Shown here piece after piece: positions 1 to 6,617 of a stretch of DNA of 7,974 bases. The translations under genes and the position numbers were made by a program. The DNA is from Finegoldia magna. Its GTDB lineage: Bacteria; Bacillota; Clostridia; Tissierellales; Peptoniphilaceae. Numbering within the stretch: position 1 is the stretch's first letter; each line of letters opens with the position of its first letter. The notes below the pieces were generated by a model. It did not search any database, was not told the origin of the DNA, and worked only from the letters and a program-made list of their open reading frames with translations. Where the stretch lies: assembly GCF_018371055.1 (NCBI RefSeq), contig NZ_JAGYZD010000063.1, positions 1 to 7,974 of the forward strand. The letters are read 5' to 3'.

Positions 1-1
1 C

Positions 2-976
2 GGTAGAAACTTAGCTACTGGTAAGCCTGTAAACATTGGTGAAGCAGTTGGTATAATTGCTGCACAATCTATCGGTGAACCGGGTACACAATTGACAATG
101 AGAACTTTCCACTCAGGTGGTATCGCCGGAGTAGGAATCACATCAGGTCTTCCTAGAGTTGAAGAATTATTTGAAGCTCGTAAACCAAAAGGACTTGCTT
201 ATATCACTGAAATAGAAGGTACAGTTAAAATTCAAGAAAACAAAAAGAGAAATGATGTTATCGTAACTGCTGAAGATGGCGAAGAAAAAGTTTATCAAAT
301 TCCTTACGGTGCTCACATTAGAGTTAACGACGGAGATCATGTTGAAAAGGGAGAACCATTAACAGAAGGTTCCATCAATCCACAAGATATTCTTAGAGTT
401 AACGGAGCTGAAGGTGTTCGTGATTATATAATTAGAGAAGTTCAAAAAGTTTACAGACTACAAGGTGTAGACATTGACGATAAGCACATCGAAATTATAA
501 TCAGACAAATGATGAGCAAAATCAAAGTTGAAGAAAGCGGAGATTCTGGATTCTTATCAGGCAGCGTAGTAGATGCTAGAGATTTCAAGATGACAAATGA
601 ACAACTTGTCAAAGAAGGAAAAACTCCTGCAACAGGAACTCATTCATTAATGGGTATCACAAAAGCATCACTTGCAACTGAAAGTTTCTTATCTGCAGCA
701 TCATTCCAAGAAACTACAAGAGTATTAACAGAAACATCTATTAAAGGAAAAGTTGATCACTTAATAGGCTTAAAAGAAAATGTAATAATTGGTAAACTAA
801 TACCTGCCGGTACAGGAATAGCAAAATATGACAGAATTGAAGTAGATTATGACGGTAAAGCTGAAGAAGATATGATTGAAGCTGAAAAAGCACAACAATT
901 AAATGATTCTGAAGAAGCGGAAGAATCTACAGTAAAATCTGGAAACTACGAATCATTACAAGATGAAGATAAATAA
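2..976 (+). CDS. rpoC: DNA-directed RNA polymerase subunit beta', C-terminal part (5' truncated by window edge)
   Basis: The reading frame is open from base 2, so this is the last 324 residues of the catalytic beta' subunit; the ATG at 92 is an internal methionine. Visible residues 13-40 are the near-invariant trigger-loop segment ([19 protein letters not shown], then MRTFH), with M33, R34 and H37 matching the E. coli trigger-helix residues that contact the incoming NTP. The chain runs straight on through [14 protein letters not shown], without the large trigger-loop insertion of proteobacteria. A beta-rich stretch and the conserved [20 protein letters not shown] block follow, then the rim segment [20 protein letters not shown] and PAGTGIAKY. 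The C-terminus ends in an acidic tail of about 40 residues rich in Glu, Asp and Ser, as is common and variable in this family. rpoB would be expected upstream. A terminator follows 15 bases after the stop. Identification is essentially certain. Confidence 0.99.
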   Translation, partial: GRNLATGKPVNIGEAVGIIAAQSIGEPGTQLTMRTFHSGGIAGVGITSGLPRVEELFEARKPKGLAYITEIEGTVKIQENKKRNDVIVTAEDGEEKVYQIPYGAHIRVNDGDHVEKGEPLTEGSINPQDILRVNGAEGVRDYIIREVQKVYRLQGVDIDDKHIEIIIRQMMSKIKVEESGDSGFLSGSVVDARDFKMTNEQLVKEGKTPATGTHSLMGITKASLATESFLSAASFQETTRVLTETSIKGKVDHLIGLKENVIIGKLIPAGTGIAKYDRIEVDYDGKAEEDMIEAEKAQQLNDSEEAEESTVKSGNYESLQDEDK

Positions 977-990
977 TATTTAAGAATTAA

Positions 991-1017
991 GGGATGTAAA
1001 TTTGCATCCCTTTTTTT
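991..1017 (+). terminator. Rho-independent terminator after rpoC
   Basis: GGGATGTA (991-998) pairs with TTGCATCCC (1002-1010) in a stem of 8 bp with one T-G wobble and an AATT loop, followed at once by seven T residues (1011-1017). It lies 15 bases after the rpoC stop and 20 bases before the next start codon, so it should end most rpoC transcripts. The stem is short and only moderately GC-rich, so partial read-through into ecfA1 is possible. Confidence 0.9.
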
Positions 1018-1025
1018 ATAAAATT

Positions 1026-1031
1026 GAGGAG
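1026..1031 (+). promoter_or_regulatory. Ribosome binding site deciding the ecfA1 start
   Basis: GAGGAG at 1026-1031 lies 5 bases before the ATG at 1037. An in-frame TTG sits directly before that ATG (1034-1036) but would leave only 2 bases of spacing, so ATG 1037 is the better start. Confidence 0.75.
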
Positions 1032-1036
1032 TTTTG

Positions 1037-1870
1037 ATGAAAAAAGATACAAACATCATAGAAATAAAAAACTTAAGTTTTCAATATGAAGGTTCATCAA
1101 AAAAAGTATTAAAAAACTTAAACATAGATATTAAAGAGGGAGAATTCATCTGCGTATTAGGCCACAACGGGTCTGGAAAATCTACACTAGCAAAACTCAT
1201 CAACGCTCAATACATTCCAACAGAAGGTGATATTTTAGTTGGAAACATGAACACAAAAGATGACGATAGCTTGTGGGATATTCGTGAAATGTGTGGGATG
1301 GTATTCCAAAATCCTGACAACCAATTGGTAGCGACAATCGTCGAAGAGGACGTTGCTTTTGGTCCTGAAAATTTGGGAGTACCAAGAGAAGAACTTCGCA
1401 AGAGAGTAGATGAATGCCTTGAACTTGTGGGAATGAGTGAGTACAAGAGACACTCACCAGCGCTATTATCTGGAGGTCAAAAACAAAGAATTGCAATTGC
1501 TGGAATACTAGCGATGAATCCTAAGTGTTTGTTAATGGATGAGCCAACGGCAATGCTCGATCCTCAAGGAAGAAAAGACATATTAGATACTGTGTTAAAA
1601 TTAAGAGAAATGGGCAAAACTATAATCCACATTACTCACTACATGGAAGAATGTGTAAATGCTGACAGAATAATCGTAATAAATGAGGGAGATGTAGTGC
1701 TTGAAGGAACGCCAAGGGAAGTTTTCTCAAATGTAGAACAAATGAAAGAAATAGGACTTGATGTTCCAGAGCCTACTGAAATCAGCTACCTTTTAAATAA
1801 ATCAAATATAAATGTAAGATGTGATGTCCTTACTGTAGACGAACTCGTTGAAGCTTTGGGAGAATGTTAG
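1037..1870 (+). CDS. ecfA1: Energy-coupling factor (ECF) transporter ATP-binding protein EcfA1
   Basis: This is one of the two ATPases of the ECF module, which powers uptake of vitamins or metal ions captured by separate S components. The 277-residue protein, counted from ATG 1037, has all ABC ATPase signatures: Walker A GHNGSGKST at 42-50, Q-loop VFQNPDNQ with Q91, signature LSGGQKQR from 144, Walker B LLMDEP with D168 and E169, D-loop near 175, and the switch histidine H201. The Q-loop followed by NPDNQ and EEDVAFGPENLG is characteristic of ECF-type A subunits, and the roughly 50-residue C-terminal extension (VPEPTEISYLL) is also typical. The gene is followed with no gap by ecfA2, then ecfT, the usual order in Firmicutes. 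The protein is peripheral on the inner face of the membrane and works as a heterodimer with EcfA2. The transported substrate cannot be read from this gene, since group II modules serve several S components. Confidence 0.96.
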   Translation: MKKDTNIIEIKNLSFQYEGSSKKVLKNLNIDIKEGEFICVLGHNGSGKSTLAKLINAQYIPTEGDILVGNMNTKDDDSLWDIREMCGMVFQNPDNQLVATIVEEDVAFGPENLGVPREELRKRVDECLELVGMSEYKRHSPALLSGGQKQRIAIAGILAMNPKCLLMDEPTAMLDPQGRKDILDTVLKLREMGKTIIHITHYMEECVNADRIIVINEGDVVLEGTPREVFSNVEQMKEIGLDVPEPTEISYLLNKSNINVRCDVLTVDELVEALGEC

Positions 1871-1875
1871 GTGAT
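1858..1875 (+). promoter_or_regulatory. Overlapping ribosome binding sites for two possible ecfA2 starts
   Basis: GGGAGA (1858-1863) precedes the GTG at 1871 by 7 bases. AGGTGAT (1869-1875), which extends the complement of the 16S 3' end, precedes an in-frame ATG at 1880 by 4 bases (8 counted from the GG). The second site overlaps both the ecfA1 stop codon and the GTG. Either start gives a coupled ecfA1-ecfA2 junction. Confidence 0.55.
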
Positions 1876-2731
1876 AGATATGAAGATAGAATGCAAAAAT
1901 TTAGAACATATTTATAACAAATCAAATCCGTTTGAAAAAGTTGCTCTCAAAGATATCAATTTAGAGATAAATCTTGGAGAATTTATTGGAATAATAGGAC
2001 ACACTGGAAGCGGTAAATCAACATTAGCACAACATTTGAATGGATTATTAGAACCGACAGATGGAGATGTATTAGTCGACGGAATATCAACAAAAACAAA
2101 AGTAAAAACAGATATAAGGAAAAATGTTGGACTAGTATTTCAATATCCAGAATATCAACTGTTTGAAGAAACTTGCTACAAAGACATTGAATTTGGTCCG
2201 AAAAATTTGGGGCTTACAGATGAAGAAATTAAAGAGCGTGTAGAGTGGGCTTGTGATGCCGTTGGATTAGATGTTGAACACATGAAAGAAAAATCACCAT
2301 TTGAATTATCTGGCGGACAAAAAAGAAGGGTAGCAATTGCCGGTGTTTTGGCGATGAAACCAAAATTTTTAGTACTAGATGAACCGACTGCAGGGCTTGA
2401 TCCATTGGGACGCGATATGATTTTAAATCAAATAAAACAACTTTTTGAGAGAGAAGACATGACAGTTATTTTGGTAAGTCATAGCATGGAAGATATCGCA
2501 AAACTTTGTAACAGAGTAATTGTTATCGACAAAAGTCAAATCTTTATGGACGATAAGCCGGAAGTTGTATTTAGCAAAGAAAAAGAGCTAAAGGAGATTG
2601 GACTTAGCATTCCACAATCTACACAAGTTGTGAGGAGATTGAAAGAAAAAGGATTAGATGTAAAAACGGATTGCTTGAATGTTGAACAAGCTTATGAAAG
2701 CATCAAAAAAGCTATGGAGGCAAAATCATGA
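1871..2731 (+). CDS. ecfA2: Energy-coupling factor (ECF) transporter ATP-binding protein EcfA2
   Basis: This is the second ATPase of the ECF module and partner of EcfA1. The longest form starts at GTG 1871, directly after the ecfA1 stop, and gives 286 residues. ATG 1880 gives 283 residues, places the N-terminus (MKIECKNLEHIY) as in typical EcfA2 proteins, and is an equally good choice. Counted from GTG, the motifs are Walker A GHTGSGKST at 43-51, Q-loop VFQYPEYQLFEET with Q91, the ECF-type EFGPKNLG at 107-114, signature LSGGQKRR from 146, Walker B FLVLDEP with D170 and E171, LDPLGR at 176-181, and switch H204. The N-terminal NPFEKVAL before the first strand and the YPEYQLF Q-loop distinguish A2 from A1. 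The stop overlaps the ecfT start by four bases (ATGA), so the subunits are probably made by coupled translation. No key residue is missing. Confidence 0.95.
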   Translation: MIDMKIECKNLEHIYNKSNPFEKVALKDINLEINLGEFIGIIGHTGSGKSTLAQHLNGLLEPTDGDVLVDGISTKTKVKTDIRKNVGLVFQYPEYQLFEETCYKDIEFGPKNLGLTDEEIKERVEWACDAVGLDVEHMKEKSPFELSGGQKRRVAIAGVLAMKPKFLVLDEPTAGLDPLGRDMILNQIKQLFEREDMTVILVSHSMEDIAKLCNRVIVIDKSQIFMDDKPEVVFSKEKELKEIGLSIPQSTQVVRRLKEKGLDVKTDCLNVEQAYESIKKAMEAKS

Positions 2732-3525
2732 TAAAAGATATAACAATTGGTCAATATTTTGCAACTGATAGTATTATTCATAAGCTTGATCCAAGAGTCA
2801 AAGTAACATTTGTATTTTTATATATTATTGCGATATTTCTTATAAGTAAACTTTGGGTATACGCACCTGTATTGGTGTTCCTAATAGCTATAATCAAAAT
2901 TTCAAAAATAAAACCAAATTTTGTATTCAAAGGAGTTAAACCACTTCTTCCAATTATCTTGTTGACATTCATACTTAACGTATTAATGACACCAGGTGAA
3001 GTTGTGTGGAAATGGAAAATATTTACTGTTACAAAAGCTGGATTGAATTTGGGATTTTTTATGGCATTTAGGTTGATATTTTTGGTTTTAGGAACAAGTT
3101 TATTGACATTGACAACATCACCAATTGAATTAACTGATGCTATGGAAAAAATGCTGCATCCATTTGCTAAATTTGGATTTCCTGCTCATCAATTTGCTAT
3201 GATGATGACCATAGCTCTTAGATTTATTCCGACATTATTTGAAGAAACAGATAAAATAATGAAAGCTCAAATGGCTAGAGGAGCAGATTTTGAATCGGGA
3301 AATATAATCAAAAGAGCGAAAAATCTCGTACCACTTCTAGTTCCATTGTTTATAAATGCTTTGAAGATTGCAGGAGAACTTGCAGTTGCAATGGAAGCCA
3401 GATGTTATCGCGGTGGAGAAGGAAGGACAAGGCTTAACGAATTATCATATCAAAAACGAGATTTCATAGCTTATAGAGTTATTATATTATTATTCATTTT
3501 AATTATCGTGAGTAGAATAATATGA
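2728..3525 (+). CDS. ecfT: Energy-coupling factor transporter transmembrane protein EcfT
   Basis: This is the membrane coupling subunit that links the EcfA1/EcfA2 ATPases to interchangeable S components. It has 265 residues, the usual length. The N-terminal block (IGQY, then HKLDPRVKV at 18-26) is typical of the family. Hydrophobic segments lie roughly at 24-56 (probably two helices), 73-87, 107-127, 155-170, 198-219 and 245-264. The two cytoplasmic coupling-helix motifs are present: MARGAD at 182-187 and AMEARCYRGGEGRTR at 221-235. In the second, Cys226 occupies the position often shown as Gly in the Ala-Arg-Gly consensus; I recall Cys here in other Firmicutes and do not take it as a defect. 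The start is set by GGAGG at 2716-2720, 7 bases before the ATG, and overlaps the ecfA2 stop. The 3' end overlaps truA by ATGA. No S-component gene is adjacent. Confidence 0.95.
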   Translation: MIKDITIGQYFATDSIIHKLDPRVKVTFVFLYIIAIFLISKLWVYAPVLVFLIAIIKISKIKPNFVFKGVKPLLPIILLTFILNVLMTPGEVVWKWKIFTVTKAGLNLGFFMAFRLIFLVLGTSLLTLTTSPIELTDAMEKMLHPFAKFGFPAHQFAMMMTIALRFIPTLFEETDKIMKAQMARGADFESGNIIKRAKNLVPLLVPLFINALKIAGELAVAMEARCYRGGEGRTRLNELSYQKRDFIAYRVIILLFILIIVSRII

Positions 3526-4256
3526 AAAATATCAAATTAACAGTTCAATATGATGGTTCAAAATTTTACGGATGGCAGAAGCTGAATGATTTGCCATCCG
3601 TACAATTAGAAATAGAAAAAGCAGTGACAAAAATGGTTAATCAACCAGTGAAAATCAATGGAGCTGGAAGAACTGATAAAGGAGTTCATGCAAAAGGTCA
3701 AGTGTGTAACTTCATTGTTGACACAGATATTTCCGCGAATCAATTTCTAATGGGAGTCAACCACTTCACGAGTGATTCAATTGTCATAGTGAAATCTGAA
3801 GAAGTGGATTTGGATTTTCATGCGAGATTTAGTGCGAAATCAAAAACATACAAATACATTTTATGTAACAAATACTATATGGAGCCTTGGTTTAATGATT
3901 ATAAAGGTCACAGAAAATACTACTTAGATTTTGATTTGTTACTAAAATGCAGAGATATGCTAATTGGAAAACATGATTTCACATCATTCGTTAATGATTT
4001 GGAAGAAGATACCAATCCAATTAGAACTATTGATGAAATTACAATAGAAAAAATTGATGATGATTTTGTATTCACATTTAAGGCGGAAAGTTTTCTTAGA
4101 AATATGGTTAGAATTTTGGTTGGAAGCATGGTTGATGTAGCCAGAGGAAGAAAAAGCATAGAATGGCTTAAAAATGCTTTGGAAAATAAAGACAGACAAT
4201 CTGCAGGTATCACGATTGAGCCTTGTGGATTGTATTTAATGGATATCGAATATTAA
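3522..4256 (+). CDS. truA: tRNA pseudouridine(38-40) synthase TruA
   Basis: TruA converts uridines 38, 39 and 40 in the anticodon arm of many tRNAs to pseudouridine, in the cytoplasm. The 244-residue protein matches the family's usual length. It opens with the family N-terminus (KLTVQYDGSKFYGWQK at 5-20). The catalytic aspartate is D52 in GAGRTDKGVHA (47-57). FHARFSA (99-105) is followed by the active-site-region tyrosine Y110, GKHDFTSF lies at 149-156, and the C-terminal FLRNMVRILVGS lies at 191-202. All expected conserved blocks are present, so it should be active. The start overlaps the ecfT stop (ATGA) and has only a weak upstream ribosome site, which suggests translation depends on coupling to ecfT. 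The ecfT-truA junction is conserved in Firmicutes, but there truA is commonly followed by rplM-rpsI, whereas here an amino-acid importer follows 12 bases downstream. Confidence 0.97.
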   Translation: MKNIKLTVQYDGSKFYGWQKLNDLPSVQLEIEKAVTKMVNQPVKINGAGRTDKGVHAKGQVCNFIVDTDISANQFLMGVNHFTSDSIVIVKSEEVDLDFHARFSAKSKTYKYILCNKYYMEPWFNDYKGHRKYYLDFDLLLKCRDMLIGKHDFTSFVNDLEEDTNPIRTIDEITIEKIDDDFVFTFKAESFLRNMVRILVGSMVDVARGRKSIEWLKNALENKDRQSAGITIEPCGLYLMDIEY

Positions 4257-4265
4257 AAGGGGGAG
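4257..4265 (+). promoter_or_regulatory. Strong ribosome binding site of the amino-acid transporter gene
   Basis: AAGGGGGAG fills most of the 12-base gap between the truA stop and ATG 4269. It supports that start, and the gap leaves no room for a promoter, so the transporter gene should be carried on the truA transcript unless a promoter lies inside truA. Confidence 0.6.
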
Positions 4266-4268
4266 TAA

Positions 4269-5849
4269 ATGAAAAACTTTACCAGAAAACTCATCAGCGT
4301 AGTTATGATACTAATGATGATGTTTGTTTTCATTGACACCGAATCTTTTGCCGAAAAAGATACATTTGTAATCGGAATGGAGGCAAACTATGCGCCGTTT
4401 AACTGGTCTCAATCGACAGACGCAAATGGTGCTTATCCTATTGAAAATAGCAAAGGGGAATATGCAAACGGATACGATTTGCAAATAGCTAAGAAGATTG
4501 CCGATAGTTTGGGCAAGAAATTAGTTGTAGTAAAAATGGAATGGGACGGACTTGCACCAGCAGTTATGAGCGGAAAAGTTGATGCGATAATTGCAGGTAT
4601 GAGCCCAACAAAAGAAAGAAAAGAACAAATTGATTTCTCAGATACTTATTATAGTTCTGATTTGGTAATCGTAACTAAAAAAGATAGTAAATACATCAAT
4701 GCAAAATCATTAAATGATTTAAAGGGTTTTAAAATCACTGGTCAATTGAACACATTCCATTATTCAGTAATCGATCAAATTAAGGATTGTGACAAACTAC
4801 CTGCAATAGAAAGTTTTCCATCAATGCTGTCTGCAGTTTTAGCAGAGAAGATAGACGGATATGTTTCAGAAAAACCACAAGCTTTGAGTGCAGAAGCATC
4901 TAATGCTGAGCTTTCATACATTGAATTTGAAAAAGGTTCAGGATTTGAAACATCAGCAGAAGATACTTCAATTGCAATCGGGGTGAAGAAAAATTCTGAT
5001 TTGACCAAAAAAATCAACGAAGCTTTGAAAAAAATCAGTCCAGAAGAAAGAGATAAGTTGATGCAAGAAATGGTAAGATTGAACGTGGAAAAAGACCAAC
5101 CACAAGGATTCTTATCAAAAGTAAAAAGCATATTCAATGAATATGGATCGCTTTTCTTAAAAGGTGCATTGATGACGTTGTTCATCGCCAGTGTATCGAC
5201 AATTGTAGGATTTTTAATTGGCATATTGGTGGCAGTTATTAGAAATATGAAATTAGACAAAGATAAAAATAAGTTCACTTATTATCTTCACAAAGTCATT
5301 AATTTCATTTTAGCTTGTTATGTTGAAATATTCAGAGGGACACCAATGATGGTACAATCAATGTTGATTTATTTTGGAGCCAAATTATATCTTGGAATTG
5401 ATATGGCGCCAATTAGTGCAGCTTTGTTCATTGTAAGTGTCAACACTGGAGCTTATTTGTCAGAAGTTGTACGTGGTGGAATTAATTCTGTCGATGTCGG
5501 ACAAATGGAAGCTTGTAAGGCTTTGGGAATGACACACGGACAATCAATGATTAATGTAATCTTGCCACAAGCAATCAAAAACATCTTGCCTTCTATCGGA
5601 AATGAGTTTGTAATCAACATCAAAGATACATCAGTATTGAACGTAATCAGTGTTACAGAATTATTCTTCGTATCCAAATCAATTGCAGGATCAACTTATA
5701 ATATATTTGAAACGTACGCAGTTACTTGCGTTATCTATTTCGTGTTGACATTCTCTTTGACAAGACTTTTATTATTTATTGAAAAGAAATCTAATAACAG
5801 AGAATACGTAATGGAAGCTACAACTGGAGGAATGTTCAATGGAAAATAA
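4269..5849 (+). CDS. Polar amino-acid ABC transporter, fused substrate-binding and permease protein
   Basis: This single 526-residue chain combines the extracellular receptor and the membrane channel of an amino-acid importer. Residues 1-28 form a signal peptide: basic start (K2, R6, K7), a hydrophobic core at 8-22, and a likely cleavage after SFA (26-28). There is no lipobox cysteine, which fits a receptor held by its own permease domain. Residues 32-272 are a family 3 (GlnH/HisJ-like) binding domain, with EANYAPFNW at 38-46, [11 protein letters not shown] at 68-78, and [17 protein letters not shown] at 109-125, where T114 and R117 match residues that bind the amino-acid carboxylate in this family. 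The permease domain, about 292-506, has helices near 295-325, 340-372, 380-402 and 480-503. It carries FRGTPM at 355-360 and the ATPase-docking EAA loop (EACKALGM, then ILPQA, 414-435). The substrate may be glutamine, arginine, lysine or cystine-like and cannot be fixed from sequence alone. The ATPase gene overlaps its 3' end by 11 bases. Confidence 0.93.
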   Translation: MKNFTRKLISVVMILMMMFVFIDTESFAEKDTFVIGMEANYAPFNWSQSTDANGAYPIENSKGEYANGYDLQIAKKIADSLGKKLVVVKMEWDGLAPAVMSGKVDAIIAGMSPTKERKEQIDFSDTYYSSDLVIVTKKDSKYINAKSLNDLKGFKITGQLNTFHYSVIDQIKDCDKLPAIESFPSMLSAVLAEKIDGYVSEKPQALSAEASNAELSYIEFEKGSGFETSAEDTSIAIGVKKNSDLTKKINEALKKISPEERDKLMQEMVRLNVEKDQPQGFLSKVKSIFNEYGSLFLKGALMTLFIASVSTIVGFLIGILVAVIRNMKLDKDKNKFTYYLHKVINFILACYVEIFRGTPMMVQSMLIYFGAKLYLGIDMAPISAALFIVSVNTGAYLSEVVRGGINSVDVGQMEACKALGMTHGQSMINVILPQAIKNILPSIGNEFVINIKDTSVLNVISVTELFFVSKSIAGSTYNIFETYAVTCVIYFVLTFSLTRLLLFIEKKSNNREYVMEATTGGMFNGK

Positions 5850-6579
5850 AATAATAGAGTTACAACATTTGAAAAAAAGTTACAACGGAGTAGAAGTTCT
5901 AAAAGATATCAACTTCACGATATCAAAAGGTGAAGTTCTATCTATTATAGGATCATCTGGTTCTGGTAAGTCTACTATGCTAAGATGTATTAATCTTCTA
6001 GAAAAACCAACTGGTGGAGATATTTTGTATCATGGAGAATCCATACTTTCTTCCAAATTTAATCAAAACAAATTCAGATCCAAAGTAGGTATGGTATTTC
6101 AACAATTTTATTTGTTTGAAAATATGAGTGTAATGGATAATTGCACTGTCGCTCAGATCAAAGTTTTGAAAAGAGACAAGGTATCGGCAGTTAAAGAAGC
6201 TAAGAAATATTTGGAACTTGTAGGAATGATCGACCATTCACACAAGAAACCAAGTATGCTATCAGGTGGACAAAAACAAAGAGTTGCCATTGCAAGAGCA
6301 TTGTGCATGAATCCAGAAGTTTTATTGTTCGACGAACCAACATCTGCATTGGATCCTGAGATGGTTAACGACGTATTGCAAGTAATGTCAAAACTTGCAG
6401 AAACGGGGATGACGATGGTAGTCGTGACACATGAGATGCAATTCGCTAGAGATGTGTCCACAAGAGTTTGTTTCATGAATGAAGGCTACATCATTGAAGA
6501 TACAGATCCAAAAACAATGTTCACAAATCCAAAACACGAAAGAGTTAAAGAATTCTTGAAAAATTACTTGAATAACTAA
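5839..6579 (+). CDS. Polar amino-acid ABC transporter ATP-binding protein (GlnQ-like)
   Basis: This is the ATPase that drives the fused binding-protein/permease encoded immediately upstream. It has 246 residues, typical of the polar amino-acid subfamily (GlnQ, HisP, ArtP). Motifs: Walker [10 protein letters not shown] at 38-46, followed by [14 protein letters not shown], which is diagnostic of the subfamily; Q-loop [12 protein letters not shown] with Q88; signature LSGGQKQR from 141; Walker B VLLFDEP with D165 and E166; SALDPEM at 169-175; and switch H198 in VVTHEM. GGAGG at 5826-5830 lies 8 bases before the ATG. The start lies inside the last 11 bases of the upstream gene, so translation is probably coupled. 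It is the last gene of the plus-strand unit, and a hairpin terminator begins 5 bases after its stop. A dimer of this protein would bind the EAA loops of two permease chains. The gene symbol is left open because the substrate is unknown. Confidence 0.95.
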   Translation: MENKIIELQHLKKSYNGVEVLKDINFTISKGEVLSIIGSSGSGKSTMLRCINLLEKPTGGDILYHGESILSSKFNQNKFRSKVGMVFQQFYLFENMSVMDNCTVAQIKVLKRDKVSAVKEAKKYLELVGMIDHSHKKPSMLSGGQKQRVAIARALCMNPEVLLFDEPTSALDPEMVNDVLQVMSKLAETGMTMVVVTHEMQFARDVSTRVCFMNEGYIIEDTDPKTMFTNPKHERVKEFLKNYLNN

Positions 6580-6583
6580 AACA

Positions 6584-6617
6584 AACGCCCTTTATCATAC
6601 GATAAAGGGCGTTAATT
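6584..6617. terminator. Bidirectional terminator between convergent genes
   Basis: A perfect 13-bp stem (6584-6596 with 6601-6613, GC-rich base CGCCC/GGGCG, loop ATAC) fills the 38-base gap between two convergent stop codons. Reading plus, the stem is followed by AATTTTA. Reading minus, it is followed by TGTTTTAG. Both U-rich tails are short and interrupted, but the stem is strong, so it plausibly terminates the six-gene plus unit and the minus-strand gene alike. Confidence 0.88.

Noticed and set aside
92..94. ATG at 92 as the start of a short independent gene
   Set aside because: It encodes the conserved trigger-loop methionine of RpoC, and the frame continues upstream through conserved RpoC residues to the window edge.
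1002..1024. Possible promoter (TTGCAT with TATAAA) before ecfA1
   Set aside because: The spacing between the two elements is about 9 bases, far too short, and both lie within the terminator stem and T-tract.
1034..1036. TTG as the ecfA1 start
   Set aside because: It is only 2 bases after the GAGGAG ribosome site and directly precedes an ATG with better spacing.
3920..4213. 97-codon minus-strand open frame opposite truA
   Set aside because: It is antisense to conserved TruA blocks; its composition looks like a reverse translation artefact and no family is recognised.
4775..5278. 167-codon open frame on the minus strand inside the amino-acid transporter gene
   Set aside because: It lies entirely opposite a well-supported gene with clear domain motifs, has no family resemblance I can recognise, and the frame is open because of AT-rich codon use on the plus strand.
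6153..6476. 107-codon minus-strand open frame opposite the GlnQ-like ATPase
   Set aside because: It is antisense to conserved ABC motifs including the signature and Walker B, with no independent ribosome site or protein features.
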